The position numbers and the translations under genes were made by a program. Shown piece after piece: positions 43,836-51,869 of a stretch of 64,000 nt of DNA. Numbering within the stretch: the first letter of the stretch is position 1; every line of letters begins with the position of its first letter. The notes below the pieces were generated by a model. The model was not told the DNA's origin, did no database searches, and saw only the letters and a program-made list of their open reading frames with translations. The DNA comes from BAIKAL-G1 sp943370385 (GTDB lineage: Bacteria; Cyanobacteriota; Cyanobacteriia; PCC-6307; Cyanobiaceae): contig CALRQT020000015.1 in assembly GCA_943370385.1 (NCBI GenBank), positions 24,338 through 88,337 on the forward strand, in the 5' to 3' direction.

Positions 43836-43969
43836 GGGAGTCGACCTGGGTTGGAAGGACAGCGGTGGCTGCGGGGGCCTTGGACCTGCCAGCCCTTCGG
43901 CCCTGGGCTGCGAACTGCCGCGACCTAAGTTGCTGCCTGCAAGGTTGCTGCAAACAGCAGTGGGGATGG

Positions 43970-44926
43970 GTGCCTGATCTCTCCGTGGTGGTGCCGCTGT
44001 TCAACGAGGAGGCCAGCCTGCCCCAGCTCGTGGCCCAACTGCTCGCAGCCCTGCGGCCCCTGGGCCGCAGCTTTGAGCTGGTGCTGGTGGACGATGGCTC
44101 CAGCGATGGCAGCGCCTCCCTCCTGCGCCAACTGGCGGCGGCCACACCGGAACTCGTCGTGGTGCTGCTGCGCCGCAACTACGGGCAAACGGCCGCCATG
44201 GCGGCAGGATTTGATGCCAGCTTGGGCAGCGTGATCGTGACCCTCGATGGCGATCTCCAGAACGATCCGGCAGACATTCCCCTGCTACTGGAAACCCTGG
44301 AACAGGGCTTCGACCTGGTGAGCGGTTGGCGCCACCAACGCCAGGACGGAGCGCTCAACCGCCTGCTGCCCTCACGCATCGCCAACCAGCTGATCGCCCG
44401 GGTCACCGGGGTGGTGCTGCACGACTACGGCTGCTCGCTCAAGGCCTACCGGCGCGAACTTGTTGGCGACCTCAATCTCTACGGAGAACTGCACCGCTTC
44501 CTGCCGGCCCTGGCAGCCATCGAAGGCGCCCGAATCACCGAAGTGAAGGTGGGCCACCAGCCCCGGCGCCATGGCAAGAGCAATTACGGCATCGACCGCA
44601 CCTTCCGGGTGCTGATGGACCTGCTGACCGTGTGGTTCATGAAGCGCTTCCTCACCCGGCCGATGCATGTGTTCGGCTTCTGGGGCCTGGCAGCCATGGC
44701 CCTGGGCGTAGTGATCGGCGGCTATCTGGTGGCTGGCAAGCTGCTCACCGGCGCCGACATCGGCACCAGACCCCTGTTGCTGGCAGCGGTGCTGGCGATC
44801 ATCAGCGGCGTGCAGCTGTTCTGTTTCGGCCTCTTGGCGGAGCTGCAGATGCGCACTTACCACGAAAGCCAGGGGCGGCCGATCTACCGGGTGCGGGCGA
44901 CGTTGCGGGGCAGCCTGGCGGCCTGA
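43970..44926 (+). CDS. Family 2 glycosyltransferase, DPM1/ArnC-like, membrane
   Basis: A GT-A-fold glycosyltransferase with VVVPLFNEEASLPQL, the VDDGSSDGS nucleotide-binding segment, the metal-binding TLDGDLQNDP and SGWRHQRQDG. Two C-terminal hydrophobic helices anchor it, as in enzymes that load sugars onto polyprenyl phosphate for surface polysaccharides. The family body begins at GTG 43970 (318 residues); an ATG at 43865 adds 35 cysteine-rich residues that look non-native. Sugar and acceptor unknown. Its 3' end overlaps the next convergent gene by 43 bases. Confidence 0.88.
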   Translation: MPDLSVVVPLFNEEASLPQLVAQLLAALRPLGRSFELVLVDDGSSDGSASLLRQLAAATPELVVVLLRRNYGQTAAMAAGFDASLGSVIVTLDGDLQNDPADIPLLLETLEQGFDLVSGWRHQRQDGALNRLLPSRIANQLIARVTGVVLHDYGCSLKAYRRELVGDLNLYGELHRFLPALAAIEGARITEVKVGHQPRRHGKSNYGIDRTFRVLMDLLTVWFMKRFLTRPMHVFGFWGLAAMALGVVIGGYLVAGKLLTGADIGTRPLLLAAVLAIISGVQLFCFGLLAELQMRTYHESQGRPIYRVRATLRGSLAA

Positions 44927-45438
44927 GCCGGCCGGGAGGAGGGGCCGCTGCGGCCGCGGAAGCGATCCAGGCCCCGGGCCGCCAGGCCTGCCACCACGGG
45001 ATCGGCATCGCGCAGGCCCAGGTGAAGCAGGGGCAGGGCCGAGCGATGGCCCCAGGCCAAACAGGTCTCCAGCGCCTGGCGCCGGGCCGATCCGCCCAGG
45101 GCGTAGCTGGCCTTGAGGGAGGCCAGCAGGGCGTTGGTCTCCCGCAGGCTGCGGGGCTGGGGGGAAAGGGTTTGCCAACCCACCAGGGCGGACCCGGCGC
45201 CGGCGGACCCCACGGGAACAGGCGTAGGCCCCCTCCCTGGCGGCACCTCAGGCGCCAACTCCCGACCAGGAACGGCCTCGACCCCAGACCCAGCCACCAC
45301 CAGCTCCATCTGGACCCGGTTCAGGGCCGCCACGGAAGCCCCATCGGTAGAGCGCATCAGCTGGGGCCTCGGCCGGCGCAGCAGCCAGAGCACCAGCAGA
45401 ACAAGGGCAACGGCGCCGCCGGAGAGGGCCTGGGTCAT
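44884..45438 (-). CDS. Hypothetical membrane-anchored protein with HEAT-like segment
   Basis: A 184-residue protein with an N-terminal hydrophobic helix (about 8-20), a proline/valine-rich linker, and a C-terminal helical pair (RRQALETCLAWGHRSALPLLHLGLRDADPVVAGLAARGLDRF) that resembles one or two HEAT repeats. Not assigned to a named family. It overlaps the end of the glycosyltransferase gene on the opposite strand and is divergent from psaI. Confidence 0.6.
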   Translation of the reverse strand: MTQALSGGAVALVLLVLWLLRRPRPQLMRSTDGASVAALNRVQMELVVAGSGVEAVPGRELAPEVPPGRGPTPVPVGSAGAGSALVGWQTLSPQPRSLRETNALLASLKASYALGGSARRQALETCLAWGHRSALPLLHLGLRDADPVVAGLAARGLDRFRGRSGPSSRPAQAARLPRNVARTR

Positions 45439-45500
45439 GGCAAGGATTGAACTTTTATGTCGCCCCTCAAGCCCCCACTGGGCCAGATCGGGAGGCCTTC

Positions 45501-45509
45501 TTACAGTAA
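45501..45509. promoter_or_regulatory. TTACAGTAA palindrome upstream of psaI
   Basis: A TTAC-A-GTAA inverted repeat lies 28 bases before the psaI start. TTACA is the core half-site of the HLR1 element bound by RpaB at high-light-regulated photosystem promoters, but a second direct half-site is not visible, so this is tentative. Confidence 0.3.
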
Positions 45510-45536
45510 CTGCGCTGACTGTATTGGCTTGCCCTG

Positions 45537-45653
45537 ATGACCGGAGACTTTGTCGCCGCCTGGCTTCCCTCGGTGTTTGTCCCCCTTGTTGGAATCCTCG
45601 GTCCAGCGGTTGCCATGGCCCTGCTGTTCAACGTGATCGAAGCCAGCGACTGA
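45537..45653 (+). CDS. psaI: Photosystem I subunit VIII (PsaI)
   Basis: A 38-residue thylakoid protein beginning MTGDFVAAWLPSVFVPLVG and ending in NVIEASD. The single transmembrane helix with a conserved proline-rich entry is the PsaI signature. PsaI sits beside PsaL and stabilises the PSI trimer interface. It is 45 bases upstream of psaL in the same direction, the usual psaI-psaL pair, and easily missed because of its size. Confidence 0.95.
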   Translation: MTGDFVAAWLPSVFVPLVGILGPAVAMALLFNVIEASD

Positions 45654-45698
45654 GTCTGGTCCGCTTCGCTCCAGTCAACCGCTTCCTTCCTTGAACCC

Positions 45699-46190
45699 AT
45701 GACCGTGACCCCCGTCGCCGACCCGACCGTCGGCAATCTGGCTACCCCGATCAACAGCAGCTCCTTCAGCAAGGCGTTCCTGAATGCCCTGCCCGCCTAT
45801 CGCCCTTCCCTGTCGCCGAACCGTCGCGGCCTGGAAGTGGGCATGGCCCATGGCTTCTTCCTCTATGGCCCCTTCGCGATCACCGGCCCCCTGCGCCTGA
45901 CCGAGTACGCCAGCACCGCCGGCCTGCTGGCCACCATCGGCCTGGTGTCGATCCTCACCGTCTGCCTGTCCCTCTACGGAACCGCCGGCAACGGCCCGAA
46001 CGTGCAGCCCGCCGACGCCACCATCGACAACCCCCCGGCCGACCTGTTCACCAAAGCCGGCTGGGCTGAATTCGCCAGCGGCTTCTGGCTGGGCGGCTGC
46101 GGTGGGGCCGCCTTCGCCTGGTTCCTCTCAAGCACTGCGATCGTGTCTCCCCTGGTGAAAATCTCAGGTGGCGTCTGGAGCGTCGGCTGA
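45699..46190 (+). CDS. psaL: Photosystem I reaction centre subunit XI (PsaL)
   Basis: A 163-residue PsaL, which holds PSI trimers together. It has NALPAYRPSLSPNRRGLEVGMAHGFFLYGPF, then two hydrophobic helices and the LFTKAGWAEFASGFWLGGCGGAAFAWFL segment. A perfect palindromic terminator follows about 70 bases downstream. Confidence 0.97.
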   Translation: MTVTPVADPTVGNLATPINSSSFSKAFLNALPAYRPSLSPNRRGLEVGMAHGFFLYGPFAITGPLRLTEYASTAGLLATIGLVSILTVCLSLYGTAGNGPNVQPADATIDNPPADLFTKAGWAEFASGFWLGGCGGAAFAWFLSSTAIVSPLVKISGGVWSVG

Positions 46191-46260
46191 GTTTTCAGCA
46201 GACCACCAATAAACAGCTCTCCATGCTGTAGTCAATCGACTGATCAAAGCTGATTGAGCA

Positions 46261-46288
46261 AAAGCCCCGCAATTGCGGGGCTTTTTTA
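46261..46288. terminator. Intrinsic terminator after psaL
   Basis: A perfect palindrome with core AGCCCCGCAATTGCGGGGCT is flanked by AAAA on the left and six T on the right. It terminates psaI-psaL and could also work in reverse. Confidence 0.85.
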
Positions 46289-46298
46289 TGGCCCAGCT

Positions 46299-46327
46299 TG
46301 GCTTGGATTGGATTGGTTTGGATTGGA
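46299..46327. repeat. TTGGN pentamer tract in the psaL/psaB convergent gap
   Basis: Six consecutive pentamers (CTTGG, CTTGG, ATTGG, ATTGG, TTTGG, ATTGG) follow the psaL terminator. It resembles the tracts at 8709-8739 and 38716-38744, also at convergent junctions. Confidence 0.85.
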
Positions 46328-46829
46328 ACTACTACCACGTCGTACCGCTTCCCCTTGGCCCTGATGCCAGCTGCGAAAAAGGGTCTCAATCGAGATAGAA
46401 AGGCGAAAGGAACCAAGGCCAATCTCGGCTCCTAGCCAGCGCCCCAGCCCTTTTCGGACTTGCCTGGCTTGCGACCCAAAGGGACGAACTTGGCCCGGGA
46501 GGCCTTACCCCTTCATCGGCATGGAGGCCAGCTTCCCCCCAAGCCGATCCTGCGGATTCCAAGGAGGAACCCTTGGGGATGGGAACCCCATCTAGGGAAC
46601 AAGCACCGATTCCTTAGGAAGGCAATCAAAGGTCTGCCTTCTTCCCCTGCCAACAAGCCAATCGAGGTTGAACGATGGCAACTTCGAGGGCAGTGGGCCT
46701 TGGGGAGCCCTTGATTGCCCAGGCCTTGAGGCCATCTACTGGATTAGGGCTATCGCCATGGCTAGGCCGTTATCTCTAGCCGGGATGGATTCAACACCCT
46801 GCCTAGCCATCGGGCGATCTCCCACCATT

Positions 46830-46855
46830 AAAAAACCCCCGGCTAACGCCGGGGG
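46830..46855 (-). terminator. Intrinsic terminator of the psaAB operon
   Basis: On the minus strand an 8-bp stem CCCCCGGC / GCCGGGGG with loop GTTA is followed by six T. It lies 38 bases after the psaB stop. Confidence 0.85.
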
Positions 46856-46893
46856 TGGAGTCGTCCCTCGAGAGGACAGCTAATCCGCTGGGA

Positions 46894-49101
46894 TCAGCCG
46901 AACTTGCCGGAGGTTGAGGCGATCAGGAAGGCGCCGTAGGTGAGGATGTAGCCGATTGTGAAATGGGCTAAACCAACCACCCGGGCCTGAACGATCGAGA
47001 GAGCGACGGGCTTATCGCGCCAGCCCACCAAGTTGGCGAGCGGGGTGCGTTGATGGGCCCAAACGATGGTCTCGATCAGTTCCTGCCAGTAACCGCGCCA
47101 GGAGATCAGGAACATGAAACCGGTGGCCCACACCAGGTGACCGAACAGGAACATCCAGGACCAGACGGCCAGGTTGTTGCTGCCATACGGGTTGTAACCG
47201 TTGATCAGCTGGGAGCTGTTGAGCCAGAGGTAATCACGGAACCAACCCATCAGGTAGGTGCTGGATTCGTTGAACTGGGCAACGTTGCCCTGCCAGATGG
47301 CGAGGTGCTTCCAATGCCAGTAGAAGGTGACCCAACCGACGGTATTCAGGGCCCAGAAGACTGCCAGATAGAAGGAGTCCCAGGCGGAGATATCGCAGGT
47401 GCCGCCACGGCCGGGGCCGTCGCAGGGGAAGGAGTAGCCGAAGTCCTTTTTATCGGGCATCAGCTTGGAGCCACGGGCATCCAGGGCGCCCTTCACCAGG
47501 ATCAGGGTTGTGGTGTGCAGACCCAGGGCGATGGCGTGGTGAACCAGGAAGTCACCAGGGCCAATCTGCAGGAACAGGTCGCTGCCGCCGTTGATCGCAT
47601 TCAGCCAACCCGGCAGGTAAACCGCACTGGTGGTGCTGGCTGCGCTAGCGGAATTGGCCAGAAGCACATCAAAGCCATAGAGGGCCTTGCCGCTAGCGGC
47701 TTGGACGAACTGGGCAAAGACGGGCTCCACCAGGATTTGCTTCTCGGGGGTACCGAAAGCAACGACTACATCGTTGTGGACGTACAGACCCAGGGTGTGG
47801 AAGCCAAGGAACAGGGAAACCCAGCTGAGGTGGCTGATGATCGCTTCCTTGTGCTCCAGCATGCGGGCAAGAACGTTGTTCTTGTTCGCTTCCGGGTCGT
47901 AGTCACGGATGAAGAAGATCGCACCGTGGGCGAACGCACCGCACATCAGGAAGATGGCGATGTACTGGTGGTGGGTATACAGCGCTGCTTGCGTTGTGTA
48001 GTCCTTGGCGATAAACGCGTAGGACGGCATCGCATACATGTGCTGGGCCACCAGGCTGGTGACAACGCCGAGGGAAGCCAGGGCGAGACCGAGCTGGAAG
48101 TGGAGCGAGTTGTTGATCGTGTCGTAGAGACCTTTGTGGCCAGCGCCCAGGTCACCAGGGGTGCCCTTGGGGGGGTTGTGGGCTTCAAGAATCTCGCGAA
48201 TCGAGTGGCCAATACCGAAGTTGGTCCGGTACATGTGGCCAGCGATCACGAAGATGCAACCAATCGCCAGGTGGTGGTGGGCGATATCCGTGAGCCACAG
48301 GGCTTCGGTCTGGGGGTGGAAACCACCCAGGAAGGTGAGGATCGCGGTGCCGGAACCTTCGGTGCTGTTGAACACCTGATAGGCCGTATCAGGGTTCTGG
48401 GCATACACACCCCAGTTACCGGTGAAGAACGGAGCCAGGCCAGCCGGGTGGGGCAGCACGTTCAGGAAGTTGTCCCAGCCGACGTGGACACCACGGGACT
48501 CAGGGATAGCGACGTGAACGAGGTGACCAGCCCAGGCGATCGAGCTGAAGCCGAACAGAACGGCCAGGTGGTGGTTGAGGCGGGATTCAGCGTTCTTGAA
48601 CCAGGCCAGGGAAGGCCGGAACTTGGGCTGAAGGTGGAGCCAGCCGGCGAACAGGGCCCAAGCCGACAGGATCATCATGAAGATGGAACCCTGATACAGC
48701 TCGGCGTTGCTGCGCATGCCGATCGTGTACCACCAGTGGTACAAACCGGAATAGGCAATGTTCACCGGAGAGGTTGCACCAGCCTGGGTGAAGGCGGTGA
48801 TGGCCCCTTGGCCGAAGTGGGGATCCCAGATCGCGTGAGCGATGGGACGCACATGCAGAGGATCGGCGACCCACTGCTCGAAGTTGCCCTGCCAGGCGAT
48901 ATGGAACAGGTTCCCAGAAACCCAGAGACCGATGATGGCGAGATGGCCGAAATGGGTGGAGAAGAGCTTTTGGTAAAGCTTCTCCTCCGTCATTCCGTCA
49001 TGGCTCTCGAAGTCGTGAGCCGTGGCGATCCCGTACCAAATACGGCGGGTTGTGGGGTCCTGTGCCAGACCCTGGCTGAACGAAGGAAATTTCGTTGCCA
49101 T
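46894..49101 (-). CDS. psaB: Photosystem I P700 apoprotein A2 (PsaB)
   Basis: The 735-residue PsaB, one half of the PSI core heterodimer that binds P700, A0, A1 and part of the FX cluster. It begins MATKFPSFSQGLAQDPTTRR. The FX ligand loop FPCDGPGRGGTCDISAWD carries the two cysteines, and eleven hydrophobic helices are spaced as expected. It is 20 bases downstream of psaA. Confidence 0.99.
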   Translation of the reverse strand: MATKFPSFSQGLAQDPTTRRIWYGIATAHDFESHDGMTEEKLYQKLFSTHFGHLAIIGLWVSGNLFHIAWQGNFEQWVADPLHVRPIAHAIWDPHFGQGAITAFTQAGATSPVNIAYSGLYHWWYTIGMRSNAELYQGSIFMMILSAWALFAGWLHLQPKFRPSLAWFKNAESRLNHHLAVLFGFSSIAWAGHLVHVAIPESRGVHVGWDNFLNVLPHPAGLAPFFTGNWGVYAQNPDTAYQVFNSTEGSGTAILTFLGGFHPQTEALWLTDIAHHHLAIGCIFVIAGHMYRTNFGIGHSIREILEAHNPPKGTPGDLGAGHKGLYDTINNSLHFQLGLALASLGVVTSLVAQHMYAMPSYAFIAKDYTTQAALYTHHQYIAIFLMCGAFAHGAIFFIRDYDPEANKNNVLARMLEHKEAIISHLSWVSLFLGFHTLGLYVHNDVVVAFGTPEKQILVEPVFAQFVQAASGKALYGFDVLLANSASAASTTSAVYLPGWLNAINGGSDLFLQIGPGDFLVHHAIALGLHTTTLILVKGALDARGSKLMPDKKDFGYSFPCDGPGRGGTCDISAWDSFYLAVFWALNTVGWVTFYWHWKHLAIWQGNVAQFNESSTYLMGWFRDYLWLNSSQLINGYNPYGSNNLAVWSWMFLFGHLVWATGFMFLISWRGYWQELIETIVWAHQRTPLANLVGWRDKPVALSIVQARVVGLAHFTIGYILTYGAFLIASTSGKFG

Positions 49102-49121
49102 TGGGAAAGGTCAGGTGGAGG

Positions 49122-51425
49122 TCAGCCGACCGCGATGATGCGGGCCAGGAAGAAGGACCAGGTGGTAGCGATACCGCCCAGCAGATAGTGGGCAACGCCA
49201 ACGGCGCGACCCTGGGTGATGGAGAGCGCCCGCGGCTGAATGGCGGGAGCAACTTTCAGCTTGTTATGGGCCCAAACGATGGACTCAATCAGTTCCTGCC
49301 AGTAGCCGCGGCCACTGAAGAGGAACATCAGGCTGAAGGCCCAGATGAAGTGGGCTCCGAGGAACATCAGACCGTAGGCACTGCTCGAAGAGCCATAGCT
49401 GTTGATCACCTGGGCAGCCTGGGCCCAGAGGAAATCACGCAGCCAACCATTAATGGTGATGGCGCTGTTGGCGAAGTTGCCGTTGGTGATGTGGGAAACG
49501 GTGCCGTCGGCATTGACGGTGCCCCACACGTCGCTCTGCATCTTCCAGGAGAAGTGGAAAATGACGATCGACAGGGAGTTGTACATCCAGAACAGGCCCA
49601 GGAACACGTGGTCCCAAGCTGAAACCTGGCAGGTACCGCCACGGCCGGGGCCGTCGCAGGGGAAGCGGAAGCCCAGGTTCGCCTTGTCAGGAACGAGGCG
49701 GGAGCTCCGGCTGTAGAGCACACCCTTCAGCAGGATCAACACGGTGACGTGGATCGTGAAGGCGTGGATGTGGTGGACCATGAAGTCGGCCGTTCCCAGG
49801 GGGATCGGACCGGCGGCCACCTTGCCACCCACGGCCACCACAGCGCCGTTGAACACTTCGCTGACGCTGGCGAGGGCGTTAGGAGCGGTGGTGCCGGCGG
49901 CGGCGGCGTGCAGACCCTGGATCCACTGGGCGAAGACGGGCTTCAGCGCAATAGCGGAGTCGGAGAACATGTCCTGGGGACGGCCCAGGGCACGCATGGT
50001 GTCGTTATGGATATAGAGGCCGAAGCTGTGGAAGCCCAGCCAGATGCACACCCAGTTGAGGTGGCTGATCAGGGCGTCGCGGGCCTTGAGCACCCGGTCA
50101 AGCACGTTATCGACGTGCTTGGCGGGGTCGTAATCGCGAATCATCGCGATGGCGGCGTGGGCGCCAGCGCCGACGATCAGGAAACCACCAATCCAGGTGT
50201 GATGGGTGAAGATCGAGATCTGGGTCGGGTAATCGACGCCGATGTAGGGATACGGAGGCATCGCATACATGTGCTGGGCAACGATGATGCTCAGCGAGCC
50301 CATCAGCGCCAGGTTCACGGCCAACTGGGCGTGCCAGGAGGTGGTCATGAACTCATAGAGACCGTTGTGGCCGTTGGGGGCCGGGAACAGCAGGGGATCG
50401 CCCTTCTGACCCTCGAGGATCTCCTTGATGCTGTGGCCGATGCCCCAGTTCGTGCGGTACATGTGACCGGCCACGATGAAGAGCACCGCAATCGCCAGGT
50501 GGTGGTGGGCGATGTCGGTCATCCAAAGGCTGCCGGTGACGGGATTCAGCCCACCTTTGAAGGTGAGGAAGTCGCCGTAGGCCGCCCAGTTGCCACTGAA
50601 GAATGCCGAGATGCCAGCGCCGAATCCGGGGTACAGCTGGGCAATGAGGTCCTGGTTGAGGAACTCATGGGGCAGCGGGATATCGGCCACTGAAGCGATG
50701 GTTTTGCCATTGAGAACCAGCGGCTTGCCGGCATCAATGGCATCCATCAGGGCAGTGGTGGGCAGGGACACATGGATGAGGTGACCCGTCCAGGACAGGG
50801 AGCCCAGACCAAGCAGACCGGCCAGATGGTGGTTGAGCATGGACTCAACGTTCTGGAACCACTCGAGCTTGGGAGCTGCCTTGTGGTAATGGAAGACGCC
50901 TGCATTGAGCATCAGGCCGGCCATGACCAACGCACCGATGGCCAGAGCCAGCAGCTGGGTTTCGTTGGTGATGCCCCATGCCCTCCACACATGGAAAAGA
51001 CCGGAGGTGATCTGAATGCCGTGGAAGCCGGCACCCATATCGCCATTGAGGATTTCCTGGCCGAAGATCGGCCAAACCACCTGCGCACTCGGTTTGACGT
51101 GCGTGGGGTCGGCGAGCCAGCCGGAATAGTTGGAGAAACGGGCCCCATGGAAGAAGGCGCCGCTTAACCAGATGAAGATGACGGCCAGATGGCCGAAATG
51201 GGCCGAGAAGATCTTGCGAGAAACCTCTTCAAGATCGCTCGTGTGGCTATCGAAGTCGTGAGCGTTGGCGTGGAGGTTCCAAACCCAGGTGGTGGTTTTG
51301 GGACCTTTGGCGAGGCTGCGATCGAAATGGCCGGGCTTGCCGAACAGTTCGAAGGTGGCCGGGTTGTTCACCCGGTCGACCTGGGCCTTCGCCGTTTTCC
51401 CACGCTCTGGTGGGCTGATGGTCAT
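49122..51425 (-). CDS. psaA: Photosystem I P700 apoprotein A1 (PsaA)
   Basis: The 767-residue PsaA. It begins MTISPPERGKTAKAQVDRVN and contains the FX loop FPCDGPGRGGTCQVSAWDH. It pairs with PsaB to bind P700 and the electron-transfer chain in the thylakoid membrane. It is the first gene of the psaA-psaB operon; about 400 bp without a gene lie upstream. Confidence 0.99.
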   Translation of the reverse strand: MTISPPERGKTAKAQVDRVNNPATFELFGKPGHFDRSLAKGPKTTTWVWNLHANAHDFDSHTSDLEEVSRKIFSAHFGHLAVIFIWLSGAFFHGARFSNYSGWLADPTHVKPSAQVVWPIFGQEILNGDMGAGFHGIQITSGLFHVWRAWGITNETQLLALAIGALVMAGLMLNAGVFHYHKAAPKLEWFQNVESMLNHHLAGLLGLGSLSWTGHLIHVSLPTTALMDAIDAGKPLVLNGKTIASVADIPLPHEFLNQDLIAQLYPGFGAGISAFFSGNWAAYGDFLTFKGGLNPVTGSLWMTDIAHHHLAIAVLFIVAGHMYRTNWGIGHSIKEILEGQKGDPLLFPAPNGHNGLYEFMTTSWHAQLAVNLALMGSLSIIVAQHMYAMPPYPYIGVDYPTQISIFTHHTWIGGFLIVGAGAHAAIAMIRDYDPAKHVDNVLDRVLKARDALISHLNWVCIWLGFHSFGLYIHNDTMRALGRPQDMFSDSAIALKPVFAQWIQGLHAAAAGTTAPNALASVSEVFNGAVVAVGGKVAAGPIPLGTADFMVHHIHAFTIHVTVLILLKGVLYSRSSRLVPDKANLGFRFPCDGPGRGGTCQVSAWDHVFLGLFWMYNSLSIVIFHFSWKMQSDVWGTVNADGTVSHITNGNFANSAITINGWLRDFLWAQAAQVINSYGSSSSAYGLMFLGAHFIWAFSLMFLFSGRGYWQELIESIVWAHNKLKVAPAIQPRALSITQGRAVGVAHYLLGGIATTWSFFLARIIAVG

Positions 51426-51869
51426 CGAGACGTTCCTCGAGGGACGGGATCGAGGTGGAGGTCCACCCCTCCGGTTCCGGCAGGGGGCCGGACCGGTGGA
51501 GCCGCATGGGGCCGTGGACCGAAGTCCGAAGCGTCCACGGGCGCCAGCCAGGGCAGCGGGATCGGCCGAAGCCGAAACCTATTGCCATGACTGGAGCTTG
51601 GGCCCCATGGAGGGGACCGCTGGCCGAAGCATAAGGGCGATGGTCAAGGTTTCAGGGCCCTCAGTTACAAAGGTTCAATCCGGAGCCAAACCAGTCAGGG
51701 ACTGAGCTCTGGGCGGGACTGTGTATCAGCGAAAAGGACAACAATGCGGCAGATTGGTTATTGCAAATACAAGCCCAATCCAGCGCCGTTCTGATCAGGA
51801 CCAGGCCGCCGGGGCCAGGCGGTCACAATGGGGCGACACCGTCTGCACTCATTAAGGAGATCGGCTGGC
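51426..51869. promoter_or_regulatory. Divergent region between psaA and a lipoprotein gene
   Basis: No supported gene in about 440 bases. For psaA, GTTACAAAGGTTCAAT (51664-51679) resembles an HLR1 element with one good half-site (GTTACAAA) and one imperfect copy. A minus-strand TATGCT at 51628-51633 could be a -10 element. For the plus-strand gene, AAGGAG at 51854-51859 is a clear ribosome-binding site. The HLR1 call is tentative. Confidence 0.35.

Larger units (their letters stand above)
46191..46893. other. About 700 bp between psaL and psaB without a gene
   Basis: The gap holds the psaL terminator, a TTGGN pentamer tract and the psaB terminator. Between about 46330 and 46820 I see nothing else: short reading frames there have no family resemblance or plausible composition. 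An antisense or small RNA cannot be judged from sequence alone. Confidence 0.5.

Noticed and set aside
47050..49188. Long open frame (about 700 codons) antisense to psaB
   Set aside because: It mirrors the codon structure of psaB in GC-rich DNA, has no recognisable domain and a composition dominated by G, V, H and Q. The sense gene is certain.
51744..51794. 16-codon reading frame with a good Shine-Dalgarno (AAGGA) in the psaA/lipoprotein gap
   Set aside because: It is too short to assign, does not match any small photosystem protein I know, and nothing supports its translation.
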